This document shows, in pieces, positions 8,028 through 16,317 of a DNA stretch of 27,575 nt (position 1 is its first letter; every line of letters starts with the position of its first letter). The translations under genes and the position numbers were made by a program. The notes below the pieces were generated by a model. That model ran no database searches. It was not told where the DNA came from and saw nothing but the letters and a program-made list of their open reading frames with translations. Origin of the DNA: JBKHBQ01 sp046542305 (GTDB lineage: Bacteria; Bacteroidota; Bacteroidia; Bacteroidales; 4484-276); contig JBKHBQ010000012.1 of the NCBI GenBank assembly GCA_046542305.1, positions 1 through 27,575 on the forward strand. Direction: 5' to 3'.

Positions 8028-11000
8028 ATGCAAAACAAAGGATTTATCAAATTCATTGCCATCCTGTTTGCGCTAGTTTGCATTTACCACTTATCGTTTA
8101 CTTACGTGACCACCAGGGTTGAGAAGAAGGCGGACGAATACGCCCACAATGCGGAAACGGAGAGACTTGCCGATGTGTGGTCAGACGGTGATGCTGCCAG
8201 GGAGCAATATCTTTACGATTCCATTGCCCGGGCACGCGAAAATTATTACCTCGACTCCATGGCAGATCAGGTAGTTTACAATGTGCTGGTAAGACAATAT
8301 ACCTTTCAAGAAGCCAAAGAACGTGAGCTGAACCTTGGCCTTGACCTGAAAGGCGGCATGAACGTAACCCTGGAAGTATCGGTTGTAGATATTATCCGCG
8401 GACTTGCCAACAACAGTAAAAACCCCACATTCCAGCAGGCTTTGGAACTGGCTAAGCAAAAGCAGCGCGACAGCCAGGAAGATTTTGTAACCTTGTTCGG
8501 TGAAGCCATCAGCGAGATCGATCCCAATTTCCAGTTGGCTTCTATTTTTATGTCGGAATTCAAGGAACAGATTAATTATAATACCTCCAACGAAGAAGTT
8601 CTGGATGTGATCAGCAACGAAACCGATGCCGCCATCGACCGTACGTTCAACATTCTGCGTACACGTATCGACCGTTTTGGTGTGGCTCAGCCCAACATTC
8701 AGAAATTGCAGACCGCAGGCCGTATCCTTGTTGAGCTTCCGGGTATTAAAGAACCCGAACGTGTGCGGAAACTGCTGCAGGGTACTGCGCAGCTCGAGTT
8801 TTGGGAAACTTATAAATTTAATGAAGTTTACAGCTATTTCCAGCAGGCCGATCAAAAACTGCTCGATATCCTGAAAGAAGAGAGAATACTCGATGATGTT
8901 GCCGAGGACAGCCCGCTTGCCGAACAGGACGAAACCGAAGTAGATGCCGAAGCCGTAACCGGTGAGGAGGTGGTTGACGCAGATACGACTGCTGAGGAAT
9001 CTTCATTGCTCGACCAGCTCGAATCCGATACCCTCGATTTGGGTCAGGAGCGCTCTCCCGAGGAAATTGCCAAAACAAATCCCTTGTTTGCTTATCTGAG
9101 ACCCAACCTTGTTCAGAACGAACAGGGTAGTTTCGTTCCGGCTCAGCAGGCTTCAGTAGGTTTTGCCGAATTTAAGGATACGGCAATGATCAACAATCTG
9201 TTGCGTAAGGTGAAGGATGTTTTTCCGCGCGATATGAAACTTGCCTGGAAGATCAAGCCGGAAAAGTGGTCGCCCGGATTCCTCGAACTGGTTGCTTTAA
9301 AAGTGACTTCACGCGACGGTGAACCCGCCCTCGACGGGGATGTGATTGTGGATGCCCGCCAGGACTTCGATCAGAATGGAAGGGTTGAAGTAAGCATGAC
9401 CATGAATTCCGAAGGCGCCCGTATCTGGAAAAGACTTACCGGTGATAACATCGGAAGGCAAATCGCCATCGTACTCGACGAATACGTATATTCCGCGCCC
9501 AACGTGAACGACGAAATCCCCAGCGGACGCTCGTCGATCTCCGGAAATTTTGAAGTAAATGAAGCCAAGGACCTTGCCAACATCCTGAAAGCAGGTAAGC
9601 TGCCGGCTCCCGCACACATCGTCGAGGAGGCCGTAGTGGGTCCTTCACTGGGTAAGGTGGCCATCAACGACGGGCTGACCTCTTTCATCATTGCTTTCCT
9701 TCTGGTACTGTTGTACATGTTGTTGTACTACAACCGCGCCGGATGGATTGCCGACCTTGCATTGCTCACCAACATTCTTTTCCTTTTCGGTGTACTTGCT
9801 TCGCTGGGTGCCGTGCTTACGCTTCCGGGTATCGCCGGTATCGTACTCACGCTCGGTATGGCAGTGGATGCCAACGTGATTATTTACGAACGTATTAAAG
9901 AGGAGGTGCGTGCCGGGAAAGGGATGCGACTGGCCATCAGCGACGGTTACAAGAACGCTTATTCCGCCATCATCGACGGCAACGTGACTACATTGCTCAC
10001 GGGTATCGTGCTGTTTACTTTCGGTTCGGGCCCGGTTCAGGGTTTCGCCACTACGCTGATCATCGGTATCCTGTCGTCGCTGTTTTCGTCCATCTTCATT
10101 TCACGCATTATTTTCGATAGCCTGCTTACCAGGAACAAAACCATTTCCTTTGGCAACAGATTCACCAACAATACACTGGCCAACGCCAATTACAATTTCC
10201 TTGGAATGCGCAAGGGTGCCTACCTGCTCTCGGCCGCCATCATTATTATAGGTATCGGCTCGCTGGCCCTTCGCGGATTGAATTTTGGTGTGGATTTCTC
10301 CGGCGGACGTACTTATGTTATCCGCTTCGATCAGCCTGTCAGCACGAACGATGTAAGAAACTCGCTCGAAGCTGAGTTTAATCAGCAGCCCGAAGTAAAG
10401 ACCTTCGGCCCGAGCTCACAGGTGAAGATTACAACCAAATATGCCATCGACAGAGAAAACCCTGCGATCGACGATAGCATTCAGCAGATGCTGTACAAAG
10501 GGTTGAAACCATTTTTCCAGGATCAGAGTATTACTTATAAGGACTTTACTGCAGAAACAGAAGCCGACAAACTAATCGGTATTCTCAGTTCGCAGAAAGT
10601 AGGGCCGACCATTGCCGATGATATCCGCAACAGGGCTTTCCTTGCCGTGAGCATTGCCCTGCTGGTGATTTTCATATATATCGCCATCAGGTTCAAGAGA
10701 TGGCAATACGGGCTTTCCGGGGTAATTGCCCTGGCGCACGATACCCTGATCACCATCGGGTTGTTCTCGTTGTTCTACAATGTGCTTCCCTTCAACCTGG
10801 AAATCGATCAGGCATTTATCGCGGCAATCCTTACCATCATCGGTTACTCAATCAACGACTCCGTGATCATCTTCGACCGTATTCGTGAATATATTTTCCT
10901 GCATCCCAAAAGGGAACTGATGGTGAACATCAACGACGGTTTGAACAGCACCCTGGCCCGTACCATCAATACTTCAGGTACAACCATCGTCGTGCTGCTT

Positions 11001-11165
11001 ATCATCTTCATTTTCGGTGGTGAGGTGATCCGCGGATTCACTTTTGCATTACTTATTGGTATTCTTATCGGTACCTATTCATCACTGTTTGTGGCAAGTC
11101 CGATTGCCTACGACCTGCTGATGATGAAGCAAAAGAAAGCCGGTTTGAAAAAAGGTAGAAAATAA
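8028..11165 (+). CDS. secDF: Fused protein translocase subunit SecDF
   Basis: The 1045-residue membrane protein joins SecD and SecF, the RND-type accessory subunits that use the proton gradient to pull proteins out of the SecYEG channel. It has an N-terminal anchor (residues about 7-27). The SecD half has the LGLDLKGGMNV motif, the periplasmic P1 segment RTRIDRFGVAQPNIQ and the TM4 motif GMAVDANVIIYERIKEE. The SecF half has GVDFSGGRTYVIRF and IGYSINDSVIIFDRIRE. Twelve membrane segments are expected in total. Residues about 285-345 form a strongly acidic, low-complexity insert in the SecD periplasmic region. The fusion is usual in Bacteroidota. It has its own promoter and a strong terminator, so it is probably transcribed alone. 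Confidence 0.96.
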   Translation: MQNKGFIKFIAILFALVCIYHLSFTYVTTRVEKKADEYAHNAETERLADVWSDGDAAREQYLYDSIARARENYYLDSMADQVVYNVLVRQYTFQEAKERELNLGLDLKGGMNVTLEVSVVDIIRGLANNSKNPTFQQALELAKQKQRDSQEDFVTLFGEAISEIDPNFQLASIFMSEFKEQINYNTSNEEVLDVISNETDAAIDRTFNILRTRIDRFGVAQPNIQKLQTAGRILVELPGIKEPERVRKLLQGTAQLEFWETYKFNEVYSYFQQADQKLLDILKEERILDDVAEDSPLAEQDETEVDAEAVTGEEVVDADTTAEESSLLDQLESDTLDLGQERSPEEIAKTNPLFAYLRPNLVQNEQGSFVPAQQASVGFAEFKDTAMINNLLRKVKDVFPRDMKLAWKIKPEKWSPGFLELVALKVTSRDGEPALDGDVIVDARQDFDQNGRVEVSMTMNSEGARIWKRLTGDNIGRQIAIVLDEYVYSAPNVNDEIPSGRSSISGNFEVNEAKDLANILKAGKLPAPAHIVEEAVVGPSLGKVAINDGLTSFIIAFLLVLLYMLLYYNRAGWIADLALLTNILFLFGVLASLGAVLTLPGIAGIVLTLGMAVDANVIIYERIKEEVRAGKGMRLAISDGYKNAYSAIIDGNVTTLLTGIVLFTFGSGPVQGFATTLIIGILSSLFSSIFISRIIFDSLLTRNKTISFGNRFTNNTLANANYNFLGMRKGAYLLSAAIIIIGIGSLALRGLNFGVDFSGGRTYVIRFDQPVSTNDVRNSLEAEFNQQPEVKTFGPSSQVKITTKYAIDRENPAIDDSIQQMLYKGLKPFFQDQSITYKDFTAETEADKLIGILSSQKVGPTIADDIRNRAFLAVSIALLVIFIYIAIRFKRWQYGLSGVIALAHDTLITIGLFSLFYNVLPFNLEIDQAFIAAILTIIGYSINDSVIIFDRIREYIFLHPKRELMVNINDGLNSTLARTINTSGTTIVVLLIIFIFGGEVIRGFTFALLIGILIGTYSSLFVASPIAYDLLMMKQKKAGLKKGRK

Positions 11166-11190
11166 TGAATTGAAATAGCATTTCAAAATG

Positions 11191-11230
11191 AGTCCCGATA
11201 AGGAATACCTTTCTTGTCGGGACTTTTTTT
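11191..11230 (+). terminator. Rho-independent terminator after secDF
   Basis: AGTCCCGATAAG and CTTGTCGGGACT form a 12-bp stem with one G-U pair around a 10-base loop, followed by six or more T. It lies 25 bases past the secDF stop. Confidence 0.9.
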
Positions 11231-11231
11231 A

Positions 11232-11239
11232 TACTTTTG
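11232..11239 (+). promoter_or_regulatory. -7 box for tatA
   Basis: TACTTTTG matches TAnnTTTG exactly and directly abuts the secDF terminator. A TTG at 11214-11216 lies within the terminator stem at 15 bases spacing, which is shorter than usual. The tatA start is 52 bases downstream. Confidence 0.5.
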
Positions 11240-11291
11240 TGTGGTTCGCTACGTTGATGTTCTCTATTGATTATTTAATGCAAAAATTACA

Positions 11292-11621
11292 TTGGTAACA
11301 GCGTTTTTCAATATTAGCGGAGGGGAGATTTTCATTATCCTGCTGGTGGTTTTTGTCATCTTTGGGCCGGATAAAATTCCGGAAATTGCCCGCTGGCTGG
11401 GTAAGGGCGTGAACGAAATTAAAAAAGCCACCAGCGAGATCAGGGATGAGATCGACCGGGAAACGAAAGATATTCGTAAAACGACTGATAAACTGAAGGA
11501 CGATTTCAACCGTGAAACCAGCGTACTGAAAAAGACTGACAATGCGGAGGATAACCGGCCGGAAAAAGCCCCGGAAAATGAAAATGCCGGCAAGTATAAA
11601 GGCCGCGAACCCCGCTTGTAA
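11292..11621 (+). CDS. tatA: Twin-arginine translocase subunit TatA/E
   Basis: The 109-residue protein has the TatA plan: a short N-terminus (NISGGEIFIILL), one hydrophobic helix (residues about 9-24), the FGPDKIPEIARWLGKG hinge and amphipathic helix, and a long charged tail with coiled-coil-like heptads. TatA oligomers form the pore by which folded proteins cross the inner membrane. The start is unusual. The only plausible in-frame start is a TTG at 11292. The nearby ATG at 11278 is in another frame and stops after six codons, and the in-frame stop at 11268 closes the upstream region. No tatC is present in the window. The gene stands alone between the secDF terminator and the OmpA-type gene. 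Confidence 0.88.
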   Translation: MVTAFFNISGGEIFIILLVVFVIFGPDKIPEIARWLGKGVNEIKKATSEIRDEIDRETKDIRKTTDKLKDDFNRETSVLKKTDNAEDNRPEKAPENENAGKYKGREPRL

Positions 11622-11777
11622 AGTTACGGTTCAGCAGTGTGTTATGAAAAACAATTCGATAATAAAGCAAACCGAATCGTCGTTAACCTTCAAACTTGTA
11701 ATGGGATTCATCCAATAGTCCCCTTTATAATGAAAGGAGAGCATAACTTGAGTACCTTTAGCATAAAAATTAAAAAT

Positions 11778-14240
11778 ATGATGAGCATCCGGATTGTCGC
11801 GGCAATACTGGCTTTATGTATGTTTACCGCCTCAGGCCTCGATGCACAAAGCCGCCGAACAGAGGCCGCCGACGAGGATTTCGAAAATATGCGGTATTCA
11901 CTGGCTATTCCCAAGTACAAGAAAGCCTATTTGCGTGCCAAGGGAAATAAGGTGGAAAAAAACAAGATTTCGTACAAACTGGCCGAATGTTACCGGCTTA
12001 CCACCGACACCCGGCGGGCCGAAGCATACTATAAGCGGCTGGAAAGGCTGAACTACGACCGGACCGAGCCGCTGGTCCTGTTGCGCCTGGCAGATATGCA
12101 GCGCGCCAACGGCGATTACGAGGATGCCCTTGAAAATTACCAGAAATATGCTGAACGCGAGCCGGATGATCCCCGCGGAAATACCGGTGTGGAATCGTGC
12201 AGGCTGGCTATGGAATGGCTGGAAAATCCCAGCAATTTCAAAATTGAAAAGCTCAGGCGGATGAATTCGCGGGAAGATGATTTCTCGCCGGCCTATTCCG
12301 AACCTACCGGAAATGCCCTGATCTTTACCTCCAGCCGCGATGGCTCCACCGGAAAAAGAGAAGACGAATGGACGGGAATGAATTTCACCGACCTCTTTTA
12401 TACCAAACAGGACCGGAAGGGCGACTGGAGCTCGCCGGTGCTCGCCGACGAAGCTGAGGCCGTAAATACCGAAGCCAACGAAGGCCAGGCTGCTTTCAAC
12501 GGAAATTTCAGCGACATGTATTTTACGCGCTGCAGCAAGGATAATGTTACCATCAACGGGTGTCAGATTTATCGCTCGCGCAAGCAGGGCCGCGGATGGG
12601 GAGAACCCGAAAAGATCGATCTGGGGGGCGACAGTACCTCCGTGTTTGGTCACCCCGCAGTCAGCCCCGACGAAACCATGTTGATCTTCTCGTCACCCAA
12701 AAGCGGCGGTGCCGGGGGCAAAGATCTTTGGGTAGTCACCAAAAAAGGTTCGGGAGGTAGTTTCTCAACGCCGCGAAACCTGGGAGCCAACATCAATACC
12801 ATGGGCGATGAGGTATTTCCTTTCCTGCGTGGTGATTCGGTGCTTTATTTCGCTTCGAACGGCCTTCCCGGAATGGGCGGGCTGGATATCTTCAAGTCGG
12901 TGCGGCTTGAGGATGACACCTGGAGCGATCCGGTGAATCTGAAACCACCCATCAATACGCATTATGACGATTTTGGCATTACCTTCCATCCCGACGGCCT
13001 CAACGAAGGATTCTTTTCATCCAATCGCCGGGGTGGTCGTGGTGGCGACGATGTGTGGTATTTCATCAATCCCCCGCTGATATATAATCTTGCAGGCAAG
13101 GTGCTCGACAACAATACGCTACAGCCTGTAGAAGATGCAACGGTGAATCTGGTAAGTTCCGACGGCACCACAGTGAATACCAAAACAAATTCCGTTGGAT
13201 ATTTCGAATTTATCGATGGGCAAATCAAGCCGGGAACCACCTTTGAAATCATTGTGGAGAGAGACAACTATTTTAACGAAAAAGCTATGGAAACTACGGC
13301 AGGACTGGATGCCAGCAAGGATTTTGAGATAAATTTCAGGCTGGAGCAGATCCCCGACGAGCCTATCGTACTTCCTGAAATTCTTTATGATCTCGGAAAA
13401 TGGGATCTTAAGCCGCAGTTTCAGGATTCGTTGCAGGGCCTGATCGAAACCCTCGATGCCAACGAAACCATCGTGGTGGAACTTGCCGCACATACCGATA
13501 CCCGCGATACCGACGAGCGCAACGATATTCTTTCGCAAAAGCGAGCCGAATCAGTGGTGGATTATCTGATCAAGCGCGGCATCGATCCTGATCGTCTTAT
13601 TGCCAAAGGATATGGCGAAAGGGTACCGAGAAAACTGCAGAAAGATATTACACGCGGCGAAATTACCTTCCCGCAAGGAGCTGTATTGGATGATGCCTAT
13701 ATCGATTCGCTGCCCACCGAAATCCAGAAAGAAGAGGCGCATCAATTGAACCGCCGGACAGAGTTTACCATTGTAAGCAAGGACTACGTGCCCAAACCCA
13801 AAGTACGTACCGATGCCGAAGGTTCGGAAGTACAGGTGGTGGTGAATCCCGAAGAGCACGTTATCGACTACAGTCTTACCCCCAATGGGCTCATCCAGGC
13901 CGATTGCATCATTAACGGATTTTCGCTGAGTTTCATCTACGACAGCCGCACCATCCGCCCGACCATATCGCTTGGCAGTGCATTGCGGCTTCTTAAGGAA
14001 GGAGCCATCGATAAAAACGATTTCGTGGGCGATCCCGAGCAGATCCTCGGCGAAGGCACCATTGCCCACCGGGCCATATTCAAAGCCGAAAGCATGCGCA
14101 TTGCCAATATCACCATTCATGATGTGGAAGTGCAGGTGGATCATCAGCTAAAAGCTCAATTGATGCTTGGGCCACTCACCCTGAGTGAATTCGGAGAATA
14201 TGAATTTGATGAGGAAAATCAGAAGATCAGCTTTAAATAG
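11778..14240 (+). CDS. TPR-PD40-CRD-OmpA envelope protein (PorE-like order) with a C-terminal degenerate retropepsin-like domain
   Basis: The 820-residue protein starts at the ATG at 11778 (MMSIRIVAAILALCMFTASG), a signal peptide with a probable cut after LDA. The open frame extends 47 codons further upstream but those residues look non-coding. The domains in order are TPR-like helices (about 25-145), PD40 beta-propeller repeats (165-430, with segments like NALIFTSSRDGS and ILYFASNG-type blades), a carboxypeptidase-regulatory-like domain (435-520) and an OmpA C-terminal peptidoglycan-binding domain (530-690, with HTDTRDTDERND and SQKRAESVVDYL). This order matches the T9SS component PorE and its paralogues. 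Residues about 697-820 form an added domain resembling retropepsins (FIYDSRTIRPTISLGSALRL, then MLGPLTLSEFGEYEF), in which the catalytic DTG is DSR (722-724). A terminator follows. The protein should be periplasmic and bound to the cell wall. Confidence 0.87.
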   Translation: MMSIRIVAAILALCMFTASGLDAQSRRTEAADEDFENMRYSLAIPKYKKAYLRAKGNKVEKNKISYKLAECYRLTTDTRRAEAYYKRLERLNYDRTEPLVLLRLADMQRANGDYEDALENYQKYAEREPDDPRGNTGVESCRLAMEWLENPSNFKIEKLRRMNSREDDFSPAYSEPTGNALIFTSSRDGSTGKREDEWTGMNFTDLFYTKQDRKGDWSSPVLADEAEAVNTEANEGQAAFNGNFSDMYFTRCSKDNVTINGCQIYRSRKQGRGWGEPEKIDLGGDSTSVFGHPAVSPDETMLIFSSPKSGGAGGKDLWVVTKKGSGGSFSTPRNLGANINTMGDEVFPFLRGDSVLYFASNGLPGMGGLDIFKSVRLEDDTWSDPVNLKPPINTHYDDFGITFHPDGLNEGFFSSNRRGGRGGDDVWYFINPPLIYNLAGKVLDNNTLQPVEDATVNLVSSDGTTVNTKTNSVGYFEFIDGQIKPGTTFEIIVERDNYFNEKAMETTAGLDASKDFEINFRLEQIPDEPIVLPEILYDLGKWDLKPQFQDSLQGLIETLDANETIVVELAAHTDTRDTDERNDILSQKRAESVVDYLIKRGIDPDRLIAKGYGERVPRKLQKDITRGEITFPQGAVLDDAYIDSLPTEIQKEEAHQLNRRTEFTIVSKDYVPKPKVRTDAEGSEVQVVVNPEEHVIDYSLTPNGLIQADCIINGFSLSFIYDSRTIRPTISLGSALRLLKEGAIDKNDFVGDPEQILGEGTIAHRAIFKAESMRIANITIHDVEVQVDHQLKAQLMLGPLTLSEFGEYEFDEENQKISFK

Positions 14241-14280
14241 CACGGATATAAAGATTTTTGAAAGAAAAATCTAAACGGAA

Positions 14281-14315
14281 AGGCACAGGGAAATAAAACG
14301 CCCTGTGCTTTTTTG
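14281..14315 (+). terminator. Rho-independent terminator after the OmpA-type gene
   Basis: GCACAGGG (14283-14290) and CCCTGTGC (14301-14308) form a perfect 8-bp stem around a 10-base loop, followed by TTTTTT. It lies about 40 bases past the stop and separates the plus-strand gene from the convergent minus-strand polyprenyl synthase gene. Confidence 0.88.
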
Positions 14316-14349
14316 TTTCGGCAGACAGGTGGTTCTCGAAGGAGTTGAT

Positions 14350-15324
14350 TCAGTGATTCCGTTTATACAACCATTCGGCATAGCTTGTCAGCGCTATTTT
14401 CTTTTCCCTGTCAGCGCCTACATGGTTCATCATTTCGATGGCCTTTCCAAAATATTTTTCCATTTCCTGAAGGCTCAATGTTTTGATATTGTATTTTTCG
14501 TAAAGGGAAAGCACTTCCTTCACTTTCTCATTGGTGTTGTCAGTGGGGGTTTCGAATAATCCGAGCAACTTTCTTGCGTCCTGTTCATTTGCCTGTTCAA
14601 GACATTTAAGGTAGAGATACGTTTTTTTGTTTGCACGAATGTCTCCGCCGATATCTTTACCAAAAGCTTCGGTTTCACCGAAAGCATCCAGGTAATCATC
14701 CTTTAGCTGGAATGCCAGCCCGACATTCAGCCCAAAATCGTAGATATTTTGTGCCTGTTCCCGGTTGGCGTTTCCGATAATGGCACCGATCTGCAGACTT
14801 GTACCCAGCAGGACTGCCGTTTTCAGCCTGATCATATTCAGGTATTCCGCAATGGATACCACAGCCTGCGATTCGAAATCCATATCCAGTTGTTGGCCTT
14901 CACAGACTTCGATGGCAGTTTGGGTGAACAACTCCAGGATATCTTTTATGGAGGGATGTTGTGTTTTATTGATGATGTTGGTGGCCAGGGCAAACATGGT
15001 GTCGCCGGAGAGAATGGCTACATTGGGGTTCCATTTTTTATATACGGTAGCCTCCCCGCGCCGCAGGGGTGCCTCGTCCATAATGTCGTCATGCAGCAAA
15101 GTGAAATTGTGAAAAATCTCCAGCCCGATGGCTGCATGCAGTGCCTGATCAGGATTCCCTCCGAAAAGGTCACATGCCGCCAGGGTAAGGATGGGGCGCA
15201 GCCGTTTACCTCCCAGCGACAGCGTATAGCTGATCGGCCGGTACAGCCGTGGCGGCGCACGGTCAAGGTCGAGTTCGCTAAGTGCACAGTTGACCTGTTC
15301 CTTGTAGTTGTTGTATCTTTCCAT
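14350..15324 (-). CDS. Polyprenyl (farnesyl/geranylgeranyl-type) diphosphate synthase
   Basis: The 324-residue protein is a trans-isoprenyl diphosphate synthase. GGKRLRP (38-44) binds the homoallylic substrate. The first aspartate-rich motif is DDIMD (79-83) and the second is DDYLD (209-213), and KT (168-169) is also present. These bind magnesium and the allylic diphosphate. A phenylalanine lies five residues before the first motif, a position that tends to limit chain length, so a C15-C20 product is more likely than a long quinone side chain; this is inference. The first motif is DDxxD, without the two-residue insertion of typical bacterial FPP synthases. It is the third gene of a minus-strand run after the RND exporter and rfbA, 71 bases after rfbA, and may share their transcript. 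Confidence 0.92.
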   Translation of the reverse strand: MERYNNYKEQVNCALSELDLDRAPPRLYRPISYTLSLGGKRLRPILTLAACDLFGGNPDQALHAAIGLEIFHNFTLLHDDIMDEAPLRRGEATVYKKWNPNVAILSGDTMFALATNIINKTQHPSIKDILELFTQTAIEVCEGQQLDMDFESQAVVSIAEYLNMIRLKTAVLLGTSLQIGAIIGNANREQAQNIYDFGLNVGLAFQLKDDYLDAFGETEAFGKDIGGDIRANKKTYLYLKCLEQANEQDARKLLGLFETPTDNTNEKVKEVLSLYEKYNIKTLSLQEMEKYFGKAIEMMNHVGADREKKIALTSYAEWLYKRNH

Positions 15325-15395
15325 TTTTATTACTAACCTTTATGCCCCAAAAATGTTAATGCACAAAACATTTTTATCTTTTCACGCATCATGCT

Positions 15396-16259
15396 CTAAA
15401 GCTGTAAAAGCTTCAGTAAATAAGCGCCGTATCCGCTTTTGAGCAAGGGCTGCGAAATTTCCTCGAGTTTGGCGTCATCAATAAATTTCATCCTGTAGGC
15501 AACTTCTTCGATGCATCCGATTTTCAGCCCCTGCCGTTTTTCGATTACTTCCACAAACAGCGAGGCTTCAAGCAGCGATTCGAAGGTGCCGGTATCCAGC
15601 CAGGCAGTGCCACGACTCAGAATACCCACTTTTAGTTTGCCTTCGTCCAGGTAATGCTTGTTTACATCGGTGATCTCATACTCTCCCCGTGGACTGGGTT
15701 TAATGTTTTTTGCCACTTCCACCACGCTGTTGTCGTAGAAATACAGCCCGGGAACCGCAAAATTCGATTTTGGATGCTTGGGTTTTTCTTCGATGGAGAT
15801 CGCCTTCTGATTTTCGTCGAATTCTACCACGCCATAGCGCTCGGGATCGGATACGTGGTAGGCAAACACCATTCCTCCCTCGGGATCATTGTTTTCCTGA
15901 AGGAGCTTTTGCAGGCCGGTTCCGTAAAAAATATTATCTCCCAGGATCAGCGATACCTTGTCGTTTCCGATAAATTCCGCACCCAGCACAAATGCCTGTG
16001 CCAGCCCATTGGGAACCTCCTGCACCTTGTAGCTGAAATTGCAGCCCAGCCGCGAGCCGTCGCCAAGGAGTTTTTCGAAATTCGGCAGATCCTGTGGAGT
16101 GGAAATGATCAGCACATCACGAATGCCCGCCATCATCAGTACCGACAACGGGTAATAGATCATCGGTTTGTCGTAGATTGGCATCAGTTGCTTGCTGATA
16201 GCCATGGTAATGGGGTGCAAACGTGTACCGGCGCCGCCGGCGAGAATAATTCCTTTCAT
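15396..16259 (-). CDS. rfbA: Glucose-1-phosphate thymidylyltransferase
   Basis: The 287-residue protein has the RmlA signature GIILAGGAGTRLHPITMAIS at the N-terminus, then KQLMPIYDKPMIYYPLS, LILGDNIFYG and GTAWLDTGTFESLLEAS. The length is normal for the short RmlA class. It makes dTDP-glucose from dTTP and glucose-1-phosphate, the first step towards dTDP-rhamnose and other deoxysugars for surface polysaccharides. rfbB, rfbC and rfbD are not next to it in this window. The ATG at 16259 lies 58 bases after the stop of the exporter gene. A near-consensus -7 sequence AATATTTG (16308-16301, minus strand) is in the gap, so it may be read from its own weak promoter, from read-through, or from both. 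Confidence 0.96.
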   Translation of the reverse strand: MKGIILAGGAGTRLHPITMAISKQLMPIYDKPMIYYPLSVLMMAGIRDVLIISTPQDLPNFEKLLGDGSRLGCNFSYKVQEVPNGLAQAFVLGAEFIGNDKVSLILGDNIFYGTGLQKLLQENNDPEGGMVFAYHVSDPERYGVVEFDENQKAISIEEKPKHPKSNFAVPGLYFYDNSVVEVAKNIKPSPRGEYEITDVNKHYLDEGKLKVGILSRGTAWLDTGTFESLLEASLFVEVIEKRQGLKIGCIEEVAYRMKFIDDAKLEEISQPLLKSGYGAYLLKLLQL

Positions 16260-16317
16260 ATGCTTTTTTTCGTAAAAGTGAGGAAATTTGAAATAACTCC
16301 CAAATATTTAAAATTTT

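Noticed and set aside
11637..11777. Upstream extension of the OmpA-type gene by 47 codons
   Set aside because: The signal peptide begins at 11778; the extension has no conserved features and would place the signal peptide inside the protein.
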